This document shows positions 1 to 8,973 of a DNA stretch of 64,000 nucleotides, piece after piece. A model generated the notes under the pieces. That model did no database searches and was not told where the DNA came from. It worked only from the letters and a program-made list of their open reading frames with translations. A program made the translations under genes and the position numbers. The stretch's first letter is position 1; the number at the start of each line of letters is the position of its first letter. Source of the DNA: Streptococcus oralis subsp. dentisani (GTDB taxonomy: Bacteria > Bacillota > Bacilli > Lactobacillales > Streptococcaceae); NCBI RefSeq assembly GCF_002096335.1, contig NZ_NCUW01000029.1, positions 248,001-312,000 of the forward strand. Reading direction: 5' to 3'.

Positions 1-1068
1 CAGCTCTAAAACATACTATTTTCAAACAACAAAAACAGATTGGTTTTGGAACCATTCGAAACAACACAGCTCTAAAACTTAGAAACAAGATTTTCAACCT
101 CTACTACAGTTTTGGAACCATTCGAAACAACACAGCTCTAAAACGAGAATTTCGCAAAAGGGAAGTTAGCTATTGTTTTGGAACCATTCGAAACAACACA
201 GCTCTAAAACCATATAGAAATTGTGTACGAGTATGACAAGGTTTTGGAACCATTCGAAACAACACAGCTCTAAAACAGGCAAACAGACCTGTAAACATGA
301 GTTATTGTTTTGGAACCATTCGAAACAACACAGCTCTAAAACTGTAGACGTTGCAATTCTTGCCCGTGGTATGTTTTGGAACCATTCGAAACAACACAGC
401 TCTAAAACAACATATTATCTTCTAAAATCCTTTCGTTTGTTTTGGAACCATTCGAAACAACACAGCTCTAAAACAACATTTTAGGTGGCGATGGAAATGC
501 TACTGTTTTGGAACCATTCGAAACAACACAGCTCTAAAACTAATAAGCACATTCTTCTCCTTGTCTAAAAGTTTTGGAACCATTCGAAACAACACAGCTC
601 TAAAACGTTGCTTTCCTTATCTCAGCTAAGTCTATCGTTTTGGAACCATTCGAAACAACACAGCTCTAAAACTTGAGTCAATTCGATATTTAAGGTCTTC
701 CTGTTTTGGAACCATTCGAAACAACACAGCTCTAAAACGGTAATAGTCAACCCTTTTTATCAAAAAAGGTTTTGGAACCATTCGAAACAACACAGCTCTA
801 AAACACAGTTTCGCCATTTTGTTTCCTATCCCAAGTTTTGGAACCATTCGAAACAACACAGCTCTAAAACACGTGAAATTGTATATGGATCTTCATAAAT
901 GTTTTGGAACCATTCGAAACAACACAGCTCTAAAACGCTTAGTTGCTGGATAATGAAAAAAATATAGTTTTGGAACCATTCGAAACAACACAGCTCTAAA
1001 ACGTACAGCTTTCTTCAGTAAGTAAACTTCGTGTTTTGGAACCATTCGAAACAACACAGCTCTAAAAC
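1..1068 (-). CRISPR. Type II-A CRISPR array, 16 complete repeats, runs off the window
   Basis: There are sixteen complete 36-base repeats starting at 43 and every 66 bases to 1033, plus the last 12 bases of another at 1-12. They separate sixteen 30-base spacers (13-42 to 1003-1032). I see no difference among the repeats. In crRNA orientation (minus strand) the repeat begins GTTTTAGAGCTGTGTTGTTT and ends GGTTCCAAAAC, the streptococcal type II-A form. The leader-proximal, newest spacer is 1003-1032; the oldest end lies beyond position 1. Absence of repeat decay near position 1 suggests the array continues well outside the window. Spacer targets cannot be named without a search. Confidence 0.98.
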
Positions 1069-1163
1069 CTCGTAGAAAAATTTTTCTCACGAAATTTCGT
1101 AATCGCGCCATTCGTCCCAGCCAGACTTCAGCTCGTCAGGTTTCAATTGTTACTCTTATTATA
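1069..1163 (-). promoter_or_regulatory. CRISPR leader and array promoter
   Basis: The leader lies between csn2 and the first repeat. Its repeat-proximal end reads CTACGAG on the minus strand, matching the CTRCGAG leader-anchoring motif known for S. pyogenes-like type II-A loci, where Cas1-Cas2 inserts new spacers. A TATAAT box (complement of 1158-1163) sits on the csn2 stop codon and probably drives the array. I see no good -35 box. Confidence 0.75.
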
Positions 1164-1821
1164 CCATATTTTCAGGGTTCAAGAAATAATCAGAATCCAG
1201 CACATACTGTGGAAAATCATAGACTTTCCGAGGTTCGACAAATAAAACCCTTAGTTGATTGAGTTGGATATACTCTATCAAATTTACTAACTCATCCTTT
1301 GATAGATAGGCGGATGCATTGATGAAAACAAGGAGCTTCTTTTTCGAAAGATATTTAAAAACCTGGACAATTTCTAGCATCTTTTCAAAAGGTGTATCAC
1401 TCAGGGTTTCAACTTTGACTCCAAGTGCATCGATCAACTCTAGAATGGTAATTTCATCATACTCTAGGTCTAACTCGTTTTCCAAACATTCAAATGCCAG
1501 CAATTCTGTAATCGTAGCAACCAACTTTTCAATCATGGACTTGACTTCGGGCTTGTCATTGAGTTGATTTTCTAAATCAGTATGTATCAGCTTAAGCATG
1601 GCAGGTGAGTTGAGATTGTATCCTAAGACATCCGTTATCACTAGTAACTCGGACTCTTTCAGTGCTTTTAGATTTCTATCAAACAACTTCAACTCCCCAT
1701 CATCAGTATATTGGTAGAACTGCTTGACAATGGTTGAAAAGGTAAACTGGTCTTCCAACACTAAAAAAGTTGCATTTTCAATAGCTAATGGTTCATCCAA
1801 TAGTGAGAAATTAATCTTCAT
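1159..1821 (-). CDS. csn2: CRISPR-associated protein Csn2
   Basis: Csn2 is a ring-shaped tetramer that binds DNA ends and is needed for spacer acquisition in type II-A systems. The 220-residue length is that of the S. pyogenes-type short Csn2. It is the last gene of the cas9-cas1-cas2-csn2 operon, its start overlaps the end of cas2 by 11 bases, and the leader and array follow directly. The assignment rests on position, length and overall composition, including the start [12 protein letters not shown]. No other family fits this place in a type II-A operon. Confidence 0.93.
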   Translation of the reverse strand: MKINFSLLDEPLAIENATFLVLEDQFTFSTIVKQFYQYTDDGELKLFDRNLKALKESELLVITDVLGYNLNSPAMLKLIHTDLENQLNDKPEVKSMIEKLVATITELLAFECLENELDLEYDEITILELIDALGVKVETLSDTPFEKMLEIVQVFKYLSKKKLLVFINASAYLSKDELVNLIEYIQLNQLRVLFVEPRKVYDFPQYVLDSDYFLNPENMV

Positions 1822-2155
1822 CTCTAGGCTCCTCTCCTAGAAAGACCAAGCGTGCGTCGGAGTTTGCTACGCTGGTATTTCGCTCGCCATTTAAGTAAAT
1901 CATGCGAGAAAACTGCTTTTCTGTAACGGTTAAGAGAGTAATGTTCCCTTTTTTAGGGTTATGAATTTTGAGTCGCTCAATCATAGCATTATTAGCAGAG
2001 TTGTTGAGTAAGAGCTTGCTATAGATGGAGAATTGGTGCATGATAAATCCCTCATCTATGAGGAACTTCCGAAATTTCCGATAGGCCTTGCGTTCCTCAG
2101 CTGTATCAACGGGCATGTCAAACATTAAAATCATACGCATATATCGATAGCTCAT
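1811..2155 (-). CDS. cas2: CRISPR-associated endonuclease Cas2
   Basis: Cas2 is the small ferredoxin-fold dimer that holds two Cas1 dimers together in the spacer integration complex. This 114-residue protein begins [15 protein letters not shown], with the aspartate of the family's first beta strand near residue 12, followed by the helix rich in Arg and Lys ([13 protein letters not shown]). The length is normal for type II-A. The start codon overlaps the cas1 stop by four bases, which implies translational coupling, and its 3' end overlaps csn2. Confidence 0.95.
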   Translation of the reverse strand: MSYRYMRMILMFDMPVDTAEERKAYRKFRKFLIDEGFIMHQFSIYSKLLLNNSANNAMIERLKIHNPKKGNITLLTVTEKQFSRMIYLNGERNTSVANSDARLVFLGEEPRDED

Positions 2156-3018
2156 ATCCTAAACTCAGGAACTCCTTTCTCGGGTTGATTGAGAGCTTGG
2201 ATGACTTTCTTAGTATAGTCACTGACGATATTGGTCAGATACATATCCTTTCCATTATAGTGGAAGGTGTCTGAGAAAATAGTGAAAAGTTCTCGCTTGA
2301 TTTTGACAAAAGAACTGTTTCGATTTTCATAGACAATTCTATCAATAATCGGACGAAAAGGCTCCATAATATCGCTGGCTAGGTTGAATTGATTAAACTG
2401 ATTAGCATGTTTCAATCCAAACTGAGTCATACAGCCAGACAAGACAATCTCACGCGCAAACATACTCAAAATCAAGGTGTAGCCGTAGTCCAAGGCAGCA
2501 TTGATATCACCATCTTGCTCACGACTGAAATCATTCCCAAACAAGGTGTTGAAATAAATACGAGCTGCGTGCCCTTCGCGGTTACTAGGATCAAACAAAT
2601 CCAAACCATGATAGAGATCGATGACGGACTGGCTCTTTTCCAGAAAACCACAAGTCCCCAGATAAAAAGCTTGATTGAGAATTTTTTGTGCAATGATGGT
2701 TGTCCAGATTTCCGCCTTTACATCTTCATTCCAAGCTATTTGACGAGAGAGTTGTAAACTGGAATCATGCCGACCGTAGTAAGGCATTAAGTATGCCGTT
2801 GGCAAGCGTTTATCATCACAAAAAATGACCAGAATATTTTCATCCACCAATCGCTTAATCAACATGGTTGAGAGTACAATATCTGTCGTCTCCAAAAGTA
2901 AGATATCCACCTCGGACAGGTGAATTAACTCTGTCCGAGAGGCATCTTTAAAAATCAAGTGATTGTTCTTGTAAGAGAGTTTAGAGTGTGTATTGACAAC
3001 AACGGTTCTCCATCCCAT
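2152..3018 (-). CDS. cas1: CRISPR-associated integrase Cas1 (type II)
   Basis: Cas1 is the metal-dependent integrase that inserts new spacers at the leader-repeat junction. At 288 residues it has the usual length for type II-A. The motifs carrying the presumed catalytic residues are visible: Glu in [10 protein letters not shown], His in [11 protein letters not shown] and Glu in SDIMEPFRP. The start codon shares a base with the cas9 stop (TAATG), so the two genes are tightly coupled. With cas2 and csn2 it forms the adaptation module, which looks intact. Confidence 0.97.
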   Translation of the reverse strand: MGWRTVVVNTHSKLSYKNNHLIFKDASRTELIHLSEVDILLLETTDIVLSTMLIKRLVDENILVIFCDDKRLPTAYLMPYYGRHDSSLQLSRQIAWNEDVKAEIWTTIIAQKILNQAFYLGTCGFLEKSQSVIDLYHGLDLFDPSNREGHAARIYFNTLFGNDFSREQDGDINAALDYGYTLILSMFAREIVLSGCMTQFGLKHANQFNQFNLASDIMEPFRPIIDRIVYENRNSSFVKIKRELFTIFSDTFHYNGKDMYLTNIVSDYTKKVIQALNQPEKGVPEFRI

Positions 3019-6000
3019 TAGTCTTCTCCTATTTTACTTAAGTCAACCCGAGTCTCATAGAGACCAGTGATAGATTGGTGGATGAGGGTGGAGTTGAGGA
3101 TTTCAGATACAGTTGTGTATCGTTTTCGATCAACATCTTTGTCAAAAAATTTAAAGGCAGCAGGAGCACCCAAAGCAGTGAAGGTCAACAAATTGATAAA
3201 TGAATTTGCTAGGATTTCTATATCTGCCTGCTCATTGTCTGCATATAAATTCTTGATTTTCTCCAGATTCGCTTCAGCGTGGACATATTTTTGAGAGAAC
3301 TCAGATACAAGATTTAATAAATCCTGAAATTCATTTCGGTGTTTCTGAATATATTTCAAATGCTCTGGTTCGTCTAGTCTATGAATGTTTTTAGCATGGT
3401 AGAGCAAGGTTGTTAAATATGCTGGAAGCACTATTTCATTACCTTTTTGAAGTTCTTTCGCACTGGCAAGCATACGTCTGCGCCCATTTTCCAGTTCAAA
3501 CAAACTATATTTAGGCAGGCAGAGGATATTTTCTTTACGTACATTATGATAGCCTTTATTTTCAAGGAAAGTTATTGGATTATCCTCAAAAGCGTCTTTC
3601 TCCATGATGGTAATACCAACTAGAGTCTTGACAGTCTTCAGTTTTTTCGCTTTCCCTTTTTCGATATCAGCTATGAGCAGGATCGAATAGGCGATAACGG
3701 GGCTATCAAATCCCCCATATTTAGTAGTGTCCCAAAGAATATCCTTTGTTTTTCGAGGGATTAGCTTATCAGAATTTCCTTTAGGAAGGATGGACTCTTT
3801 AGAAAAGCCACCTGTTTGCTCTTCCCTCTTCTTCACAATATTCACCTGCGGAAGTGAAAGTACTTTTTTGATTGTAGCGAAATCTTTTTCCTTATTCCAA
3901 GCGATTTCTCCAGTATCCTTGGAGTATTCGATATTCTCTCTTTTTACGGTAGTTCCGTCTGCGTAATGCACCTCTTCTTTAAAGAAGTTCAACAAGTTTG
4001 AGTAGAAGAAATACTTTTCAGTTGCTTTTTCAACTTCTTTAGGATCTTTGGATCTGGAGATGTATCTCTTAAGATCGTACTTTTGATAGTCACCATAGAC
4101 GAATTCAGGCTCTAGTTTAGGATATTTCTTAAGGATAGCCTTAGCAACTACTGCATTTAAATAGGCATCATGTGCGTGGTGGTAGTCATTAATTTCCCGC
4201 ACCTTGTATAACCTAAATTCTTTACGGAAGTTGGAAACTAGATTGGATTTCAAAGTGATGATTTTGACAGAACGGTTCTTCTTATCCTTCACAGTCACTT
4301 CTGTATTGAAGCGAGCATCCAAAATCTGAGCAACATGTTTTGTGATTTGCCTTGTTTCAACTAGTTGGCGTTTGATGAAGCCAGCTTTGTCATGTTCTGT
4401 CAAACCACCACGTTCAGCCTTAGTCAAATTATTAAATTTACGTTCTGAAATCAATTTGGAATCCAATAATTGTTGCCAAAAAGCTTTTCTTTTTTGAACA
4501 ATCTCTAAACTTGGAACATTATCAGATTTACCACGATTATCCTTTGAGCTAGTCAGGACACGGTTATCGAGCGAATCATCCTTTATAAATGCCTGTGGAA
4601 TGATGTGGTCAATGTCATAGCTGCTCAGTTGGTTGATGTCAAGAGGTTCCCCAGTGTACATATCCTTCCCGTTTTGGAGATAGTAAAGGAAGAGACGGTC
4701 GTTTTGAAGTTGAATATTATCTGTTGGATGTTCTTTTAATATATTTGAATCAAGTCCACGTGCTAAATTTTTTAGTGCATCTTCAATGCGCTTATATCTT
4801 TGTTGAGAATTCTTTTTCCCTCTGGCAGTTGTCTGATTTTCTCGTGCCATCTCAATCACAATGGACTCGGGAGCATGGCCCATAACCTTGACAAGTTCAT
4901 CAACAATCTTGATACTTTGTAAAATTCCCTTTTTAATGGCAGGGCTTCCTGGAAGTTCTTGGACAACTTGCTTCACATCGTCTATCTTACCGACCACTTG
5001 TGCTTTTTGGATAATTTCAGTGAAAGAAAGTTCATCATCTTTTATTAACTGCATAAAGTTACGATTGCTGTAGCTGTCATCAATTAGATAATCAAGAATC
5101 GTTTTGCCGCTTTTTTTATCACGGATACCGTTAATCAGCTTGGCAGAGAGTTTTCCCCAACCAGTATAGTGTCGACGAGTTAGTGCTTTGATTACTTTTT
5201 CATCAAAGATGGAGTCATATTGAGCAAGGCGTTGCTTAATCATCTCACGATCTTCGAAGATAGTGAGCGTGTGGACGATATTTTCAAGAATCTCTTCATT
5301 TTTAGGGTCATCCATAAACGCTTTATCCTTGATAATTTTGAGTAAATCATGATAAGTAGATAGACTGGCGTTAAATTGCTTTTCAATTCCTTTTAGTTCG
5401 ATTCCATCATATCCATCAACAGTGTGTAGATAATGGACGATGGCTTTTTCAGTTACTTTTCTTTTCTCTTTGAATAATTGATTGACGATTTGCTTCTTCT
5501 GCCCACTATCAAGGAATTGATAGTCTCTCAATCCTTCTGCAATAAATTTTACTTTTGTTAATTCATTATAGACAGCAAATGTTTCATACAACAGGCTGTG
5601 CTTAGGCAGAACTTTTTCTTCTGGCAGATACAAGTCATAGTTAGTCATCTTATTGATGAAGGTTTCTGCAGAGTTTGCCTTATCAACAATTTCTTCAAAG
5701 TTCCAAGGTCGGATTGCTTGGTCAGAATTTCGAGTAAGCCAAGCAAAATCACGATTGCCACGAGCCAATGGGCCAACGTAGTAAGGAATACGGAAAGTCA
5801 AGATTTTCTCTATCTTTTCTTTATTTTCCTTCAGGAATGGATAATGTTCTCCTTGCCGACGGAGAATGGCATTCATTTCTTGAAGATGAATTTGATGAGG
5901 AATAGAACCATTATCAAAGGTGCGCTGCTTTCTCAAAAAATCTTCGCGTTCAATTTTATCAAGGAAATAGTCTGCCCCTTCGAATTTAGAGAGAAGATTT

Positions 6001-7127
6001 TTGATATATCTGTAAAATGCTTCTTGTGTGGTCTTGCCATCGACATACCCAGCATACCCATCTTTAGATTGGTCAGAAAAAACTTCAACATATTTTTCTG
6101 GAAGATTGTTTCTGATGAATTGTTTTAAAGCTGCCAAGTCTTCGTCATGTTCTTTGAATCGTATGACCATTTTTGTTGATAAAGGCGTATGTGGTGATTC
6201 GTCTGAAACGATACCTGCTAATAAGATACCATCACTTAGATTTTTCACTGCAGAAAAGAGTTCGATGAAATTTTCTCCGATTAGTACAAGGAGATTTCCA
6301 AGATCTTCTTCATAGCTCTCCGATGATATTTGTAATTTAGCATCGTTCTCTAAGCTAAAATTTGTTTTAAAATTAGGTGTCAATCCTAGAGCTAGTCCAA
6401 TTAAATTACCAAATAAGGTATTCTTCTTTTCACTTGGGTAGTTCTTAAGAAGTTGTTCCTGTTTTTCGGACTTAGGGATGTTAGCAGTTAGAATTTCTGT
6501 GACATTCAGTTTGATTTTGGAAAGGGAGGTTTCTTGAACATTATCGTATTCTTCAACGAATTTTTCAAACAGTCCTTGGATGTCATTATTTTGAACTTTA
6601 AACTTGGGGTCGTCTATCAAAAAATGTCCGCGGTATTTAATCATGTGAGCAAGAGCTAGATAGATCAAACGCAAATCTGCTTTTTCATTTGATTCTGCCA
6701 GCTGCTTTCGCAAATGATAGATAGTTGGAAATTGCTTATGGTATTCTTTTTCTTCTGCCAAGGTAGCAAAAATAGGATATTTACTTCCTCTCTTATCCTC
6801 AGGAATTAAAAAGGAGTCATCCAATCGATGAAAGAAACTACTATCCACCTTGCTCATTTCCTCAGCAAAGATTTCTTGAAGATAGCGAAGACGATTTTTC
6901 CTGCGAGTATAGCGACGGCGTGCGGTTCGTTTGAGACGTCTATCTTCGGCAGTAGTCCCCTCATCAAACAATAGAGCCCCGATGAGGTTTTTCTTGATAA
7001 ATCGTTTATCGGTATTGCCCAAAACTTTCATCTTTTTCGATGGAACTTTATAATCGTCAGTGATAACGCTCCATCCGACGCTGTTAGTTCCGATATCAAG
7101 TCCGATAGAGTAATTTTTGTTTTCCAT
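3018..7127 (-). CDS. cas9: CRISPR endonuclease Cas9, S. pyogenes type
   Basis: This is the RNA-guided DNA endonuclease of a type II-A system. The 1369-residue protein follows S. pyogenes Cas9 from end to end as I remember it. It has RuvC-I with Asp11 in [12 protein letters not shown], an Arg-rich bridge helix near residue 65 ([16 protein letters not shown]), an HNH motif [11 protein letters not shown] near residue 840, and a C-terminal PAM-interacting domain. The PAM-reading arginines are kept in DRKRYT (Arg1334 and Arg1336, equivalent to Arg1333 and Arg1335), so an NGG PAM is expected. A strong AAAGGAGG site lies 9 bases before the ATG. No frameshift or lost catalytic residue is seen, so the enzyme should be active. 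Confidence 0.98.
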   Translation of the reverse strand: MENKNYSIGLDIGTNSVGWSVITDDYKVPSKKMKVLGNTDKRFIKKNLIGALLFDEGTTAEDRRLKRTARRRYTRRKNRLRYLQEIFAEEMSKVDSSFFHRLDDSFLIPEDKRGSKYPIFATLAEEKEYHKQFPTIYHLRKQLAESNEKADLRLIYLALAHMIKYRGHFLIDDPKFKVQNNDIQGLFEKFVEEYDNVQETSLSKIKLNVTEILTANIPKSEKQEQLLKNYPSEKKNTLFGNLIGLALGLTPNFKTNFSLENDAKLQISSESYEEDLGNLLVLIGENFIELFSAVKNLSDGILLAGIVSDESPHTPLSTKMVIRFKEHDEDLAALKQFIRNNLPEKYVEVFSDQSKDGYAGYVDGKTTQEAFYRYIKNLLSKFEGADYFLDKIEREDFLRKQRTFDNGSIPHQIHLQEMNAILRRQGEHYPFLKENKEKIEKILTFRIPYYVGPLARGNRDFAWLTRNSDQAIRPWNFEEIVDKANSAETFINKMTNYDLYLPEEKVLPKHSLLYETFAVYNELTKVKFIAEGLRDYQFLDSGQKKQIVNQLFKEKRKVTEKAIVHYLHTVDGYDGIELKGIEKQFNASLSTYHDLLKIIKDKAFMDDPKNEEILENIVHTLTIFEDREMIKQRLAQYDSIFDEKVIKALTRRHYTGWGKLSAKLINGIRDKKSGKTILDYLIDDSYSNRNFMQLIKDDELSFTEIIQKAQVVGKIDDVKQVVQELPGSPAIKKGILQSIKIVDELVKVMGHAPESIVIEMARENQTTARGKKNSQQRYKRIEDALKNLARGLDSNILKEHPTDNIQLQNDRLFLYYLQNGKDMYTGEPLDINQLSSYDIDHIIPQAFIKDDSLDNRVLTSSKDNRGKSDNVPSLEIVQKRKAFWQQLLDSKLISERKFNNLTKAERGGLTEHDKAGFIKRQLVETRQITKHVAQILDARFNTEVTVKDKKNRSVKIITLKSNLVSNFRKEFRLYKVREINDYHHAHDAYLNAVVAKAILKKYPKLEPEFVYGDYQKYDLKRYISRSKDPKEVEKATEKYFFYSNLLNFFKEEVHYADGTTVKRENIEYSKDTGEIAWNKEKDFATIKKVLSLPQVNIVKKREEQTGGFSKESILPKGNSDKLIPRKTKDILWDTTKYGGFDSPVIAYSILLIADIEKGKAKKLKTVKTLVGITIMEKDAFEDNPITFLENKGYHNVRKENILCLPKYSLFELENGRRRMLASAKELQKGNEIVLPAYLTTLLYHAKNIHRLDEPEHLKYIQKHRNEFQDLLNLVSEFSQKYVHAEANLEKIKNLYADNEQADIEILANSFINLLTFTALGAPAAFKFFDKDVDRKRYTTVSEILNSTLIHQSITGLYETRVDLSKIGED

Positions 7128-7279
7128 ATATACAAACCTCCTTTGAATTAAGTTATAATTTTAAAAAAACTAAGAAATGAGAGCTTTGATTAAGTCAATG
7201 CAACCTTTCATAAACTTTACTAACTCAGTTAGAATAGCTAAATGAACTTTAGTAAATTTAAACTTTTTCAAAACTATCT

Positions 7280-7294
7280 CCTTAAAATACAACT
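7280..7294 (-). promoter_or_regulatory. Predicted autoregulatory Cas9 target site with AGG PAM
   Basis: On the minus strand AGTTGTATTTTA (complement of 7283-7294) is followed at once by AGG (complement of 7280-7282). The same 12 bases stand immediately 5' of the degenerate CRISPR repeat at 7388. The site falls within the first bases of the predicted cas9 transcript, so binding of Cas9 with a guide from 7376-7387 should block transcription. A 12-base match supports binding rather than cutting. This parallels Pcas repression by the long tracrRNA in S. pyogenes. Confidence 0.75.
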
Positions 7295-7302
7295 ACATTT
7301 AA

Positions 7303-7330
7303 ATTGTAGCATTTCTAATGGGAATTTCAA
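7303..7330 (-). promoter_or_regulatory. cas operon promoter (Pcas)
   Basis: On the minus strand a TTGAAA box (complement of 7325-7330) and an extended TGCTACAAT -10 (TACAAT at 7303-7308) are 16 bases apart. Transcription should start near 7296, leaving an untranslated leader of about 170 bases before cas9. Confidence 0.75.
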
Positions 7331-7339
7331 TAAAATGAA

Positions 7340-7348
7340 TGCTATATT
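7340..7348 (+). promoter_or_regulatory. Candidate promoter of the guide-bearing RNA
   Basis: An extended -10 (TG, one base, TATATT) would start a plus-strand RNA near 7355, about 20 bases before the 12-base guide. No convincing -35 is present. It points away from Pcas, so the two transcripts would be divergent and close together. Confidence 0.4.
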
Positions 7349-7387
7349 TGTAGAAATCTGTTAGAATTAGTAATGAGTTGTATTTTA

Positions 7388-7423
7388 GTTTTAGAACTGT
7401 ATTGTTTCAAATAATACTAAACT
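7388..7423 (+). repeat. Degenerate CRISPR repeat 1
   Basis: It matches the array repeat in crRNA orientation at 27 of 36 positions, and at 22 of the first 25. Five of the differences are G to A. It lies about 6.3 kb from the array and in the opposite orientation, directly after the guide that matches Pcas. Confidence 0.9.
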
Positions 7424-7448
7424 AGATTTTTTCAAAAATTTCCAGCAA

Positions 7449-7490
7449 GTTTTAGAGCTGTGTTGTTTACAGCTTTAAAATAGTTTTTTT
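7449..7490 (+). repeat. Degenerate CRISPR repeat 2 converted into a terminator-like hairpin
   Basis: The first 20 bases are identical to the crRNA repeat. The sequence then diverges and folds back: 7450-7461 pairs with 7469-7480 over 12 base pairs with one G-U pair and a 7-base loop. T7 follows at 7484-7490. It resembles an intrinsic terminator built from a CRISPR repeat. Confidence 0.8.
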
Positions 7491-7520
7491 ATCGTATCTG
7501 TAAAATAATTTACATTTCAC

Positions 7521-7549
7521 TTGATAATCTTTGATAAGTATAGTACAAT
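7521..7549 (+). promoter_or_regulatory. tracrRNA promoter
   Basis: TTGATA at 7521-7526 and TACAAT at 7544-7549 are separated by 17 bases. Start of transcription is expected near 7556, just before the anti-repeat. Confidence 0.85.
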
Positions 7550-7555
7550 GAAGTT

Positions 7556-7650
7556 GTTGGAACCATTCGAAACAACACAGCAAGTTAAAATAAGGCTTTT
7601 GTCCGTACACAACTTGAAAAAGTGAGCACCGATTCGGTGCTTTTTATTTT
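7556..7650 (+). ncRNA. tracrRNA
   Basis: The trans-activating RNA pairs with crRNA repeats, is cut by RNase III and forms the scaffold bound by Cas9. The anti-repeat 7557-7581 is perfectly complementary to 25 bases of the crRNA repeat. The nexus and hairpins typical of S. pyogenes tracrRNA follow (AAGTTAAAATAAGGCTTTTG, then AACTTGAAAAAGTG). The final hairpin GCACCGATTCGGTGC (7626-7640) with a T-run acts as terminator. It is transcribed divergently from cas9. Confidence 0.96.
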
Positions 7651-7801
7651 ATTATACTAATTTATTGTACTCTTATTTTTGTTAAAAAACAAATATTTGT
7701 GTAGCGCTTTCAAGTATGGTTGGGAAAGGAAATGATTGTTGTCTGTTTTGATTAAATGATTATGCAGAAAATAAGTGCCCCAGTTAGTATAGAGTAAGCA
7801 A

Positions 7802-7833
7802 ACGAGCCTCAAAAATTTCATTTTGAGGCTCGT
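7802..7833 (-). terminator. Hairpin downstream of the DUF3021 gene
   Basis: Thirteen-base perfect arms (ACGAGCCTCAAAA and its complement) surround a 6-base loop. It lies just past the 3' end of the minus-strand LytTR/DUF3021 operon. There is no long T-run on either side, so termination strength is uncertain. Confidence 0.55.
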
Positions 7834-7873
7834 AATGATTTATTGTGAAGAATCTGTTTTCATTCATCGTCTA

Positions 7874-8332
7874 TTACTTTTTATGGGTCAAGAGTTGATT
7901 GATGTGGTCCACTTTTTTAGCTTCTCTTTTATAGAGGATAGTCCAGATGATGAGGTAGACGATAGCAAACTCTGGAATGAGCTGGAGATAGAAGGTCCAG
8001 TGGAAGGGGAACCAACCTGCCAGAGTTGCTAGTGGGACAAAGCCGGCTAGCATGAGTAAGAAATGGGAAAGCGTCGCACGGAGCAAGCTCCAGTCATGAT
8101 TGAATAAACGACCGCCAAAGCTAAAGAGAATTCCGATAGCTGACCAGATGACCATACAGTAGAGCAAGACCAGGGCACCGTGAATCTGATGTTGCACCAT
8201 CACTTGTCCGATCAGAGAATCGGGACTCAGTGGGGCGTAGGTATTTGGTGCATAAATGAGTGAAAAGATGATAGAGAGGATGAGGCCGATAAGTACACCG
8301 GTAGCTGCATCGTGAAATACTTGTTTTTTCAT
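7874..8332 (-). CDS. DUF3021 membrane protein, partner of the LytTR regulator
   Basis: The 152-residue protein has four hydrophobic segments (about residues 10-28, 50-72, 85-105 and 112-135) and a charged C-terminus. It matches the DUF3021 pattern as I know it. DUF3021 genes usually lie directly after a LytTR gene, as here, where the start overlaps the regulator's stop by four bases. In related streptococcal LytTR systems (HdrRM, BrsRM) the membrane protein restrains the regulator. That this protein does the same is an inference. Confidence 0.7.
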   Translation of the reverse strand: MKKQVFHDAATGVLIGLILSIIFSLIYAPNTYAPLSPDSLIGQVMVQHQIHGALVLLYCMVIWSAIGILFSFGGRLFNHDWSLLRATLSHFLLMLAGFVPLATLAGWFPFHWTFYLQLIPEFAIVYLIIWTILYKREAKKVDHINQLLTHKK

Positions 8333-8769
8333 AGTTCTAATTTCTCCTTGATGGTTTTTAGGTAACGGCGAGAAGAGTAGGTGAAGCTTTCGTTTTTGAG
8401 AAAGATTTCGACCAGACCGTTAGGGGTTAGCTTGAGATGAGAGATAGCGTCAATATTAACGATTTCAGATTGGGAAATTTGGATAAAAGTGGTCGGCAGA
8501 ATTTCAAGAACCTGATAGAGACGCAAATCAATGGTGTAGGTCTGAGATGCAGTTTCTGCTAGAACCTTCCGATTTTCGATATAGAAGCGTTGTATCTTAC
8601 CAATCTTAACTAGATAGACCTGATCCTCGATTTTTCCTTTGATTGTTTCTTTTTGGTCAAGATTTTCTGCGAACTCGATGACTTTCTGGACTTTTTCGGT
8701 CGGCTGAGGAGTTTGGACAATCAGTTTTTCCTCCTCGTAAGTCTCATTAATCTGTAGTTCTACTTTCAT
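8329..8769 (-). CDS. LytTR-family DNA-binding regulator
   Basis: This is a 146-residue regulator with a C-terminal LytTR domain (about residues 45-145). It is recognisable from FYIENRKVLAETASQTYTID, the FIQISQSEIVNIDAIS stretch and the end FTYSSRRYLKTIKEKL. It has no receiver domain, so signal input probably comes from the coupled membrane protein. Upstream on the minus strand, AAGTG occurs twice 11 bases apart (complements of 8806-8810 and 8817-8821), just above a TATAAC -10 (8788-8793). This suits a LytTR direct-repeat site and autoregulation. The signal and targets are unknown. Confidence 0.8.
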   Translation of the reverse strand: MKVELQINETYEEEKLIVQTPQPTEKVQKVIEFAENLDQKETIKGKIEDQVYLVKIGKIQRFYIENRKVLAETASQTYTIDLRLYQVLEILPTTFIQISQSEIVNIDAISHLKLTPNGLVEIFLKNESFTYSSRRYLKTIKEKLEL

Positions 8770-8918
8770 AAATTTCCCTCCTTTTCAGTTATACAAAGTT
8801 GTGATCACTTCCTGTACACTTTTATTAAACACTATTTTATTTTCAAAAACAAGAGCTTTTGTCTATGTGGAGAGATTTGGAGTCTATGTGGTATTTGCTT
8901 TTTCTGGTAGCATCTGAA

Positions 8919-8930
8919 ATATGGTATAAT
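8919..8930 (+). promoter_or_regulatory. mutL promoter, extended -10
   Basis: A TGGTATAAT extended -10 ends at 8930, 43 bases before the mutL ATG. No good -35 is visible, as is common for extended -10 promoters. Confidence 0.6.
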
Positions 8931-8973
8931 ATAATCAATTTCTAGGAAAATAGATACAGAAAGGGGCTGAAAG

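Larger units (their letters stand above)
7355..7491 (+). ncRNA. Candidate autoregulatory mini-CRISPR RNA (guide, degenerate repeat, spacer-like, degenerate repeat)
   Basis: In plus orientation the stretch reads: guide ending 7387, degenerate repeat 7388-7423, 25-base spacer-like segment 7424-7448, second degenerate repeat starting 7449, then a hairpin and a run of seven T ending 7490. The first repeat should still pair with the tracrRNA anti-repeat over most of its length. Two products are possible: a short crRNA-like RNA ending at the hairpin, or a longer RNA reading through into the tracrRNA, like the S. pyogenes long tracrRNA that acts as a natural single guide. Transcription is inferred. 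Confidence 0.6.

Noticed and set aside
937..966. Spacer sharing TCCAGCAA and a TTTTTTCA run with the segment before degenerate repeat 2 (7424-7448)
   Set aside because: Only two 8-base pieces match, with different spacing, and one is low complexity. The CCAGCAA end is not at the same place relative to the repeat. Probably chance.
221..1111. Open frames of 72-87 codons across the array, with repeated peptides such as FWNHSKQHSSKT and FRAVLFRMVPK
   Set aside because: They are translations of CRISPR repeats whose 66-base period is a multiple of three; no ribosome sites are present.
5598..6128. 176-codon frame opposite cas9
   Set aside because: It is antisense to well-conserved cas9 coding sequence, with no start signals of its own.
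7424..7448. Possible second autoregulatory guide upstream of degenerate repeat 2
   Set aside because: I found no match of its last 9-12 bases with a PAM in the cas promoter region, unlike the first guide.
7695..7712. cre-like TAGCGCTTTCA between the tracrRNA and the DUF3021 gene
   Set aside because: Only about 10 of 14 positions match and no gene starts downstream on either strand.
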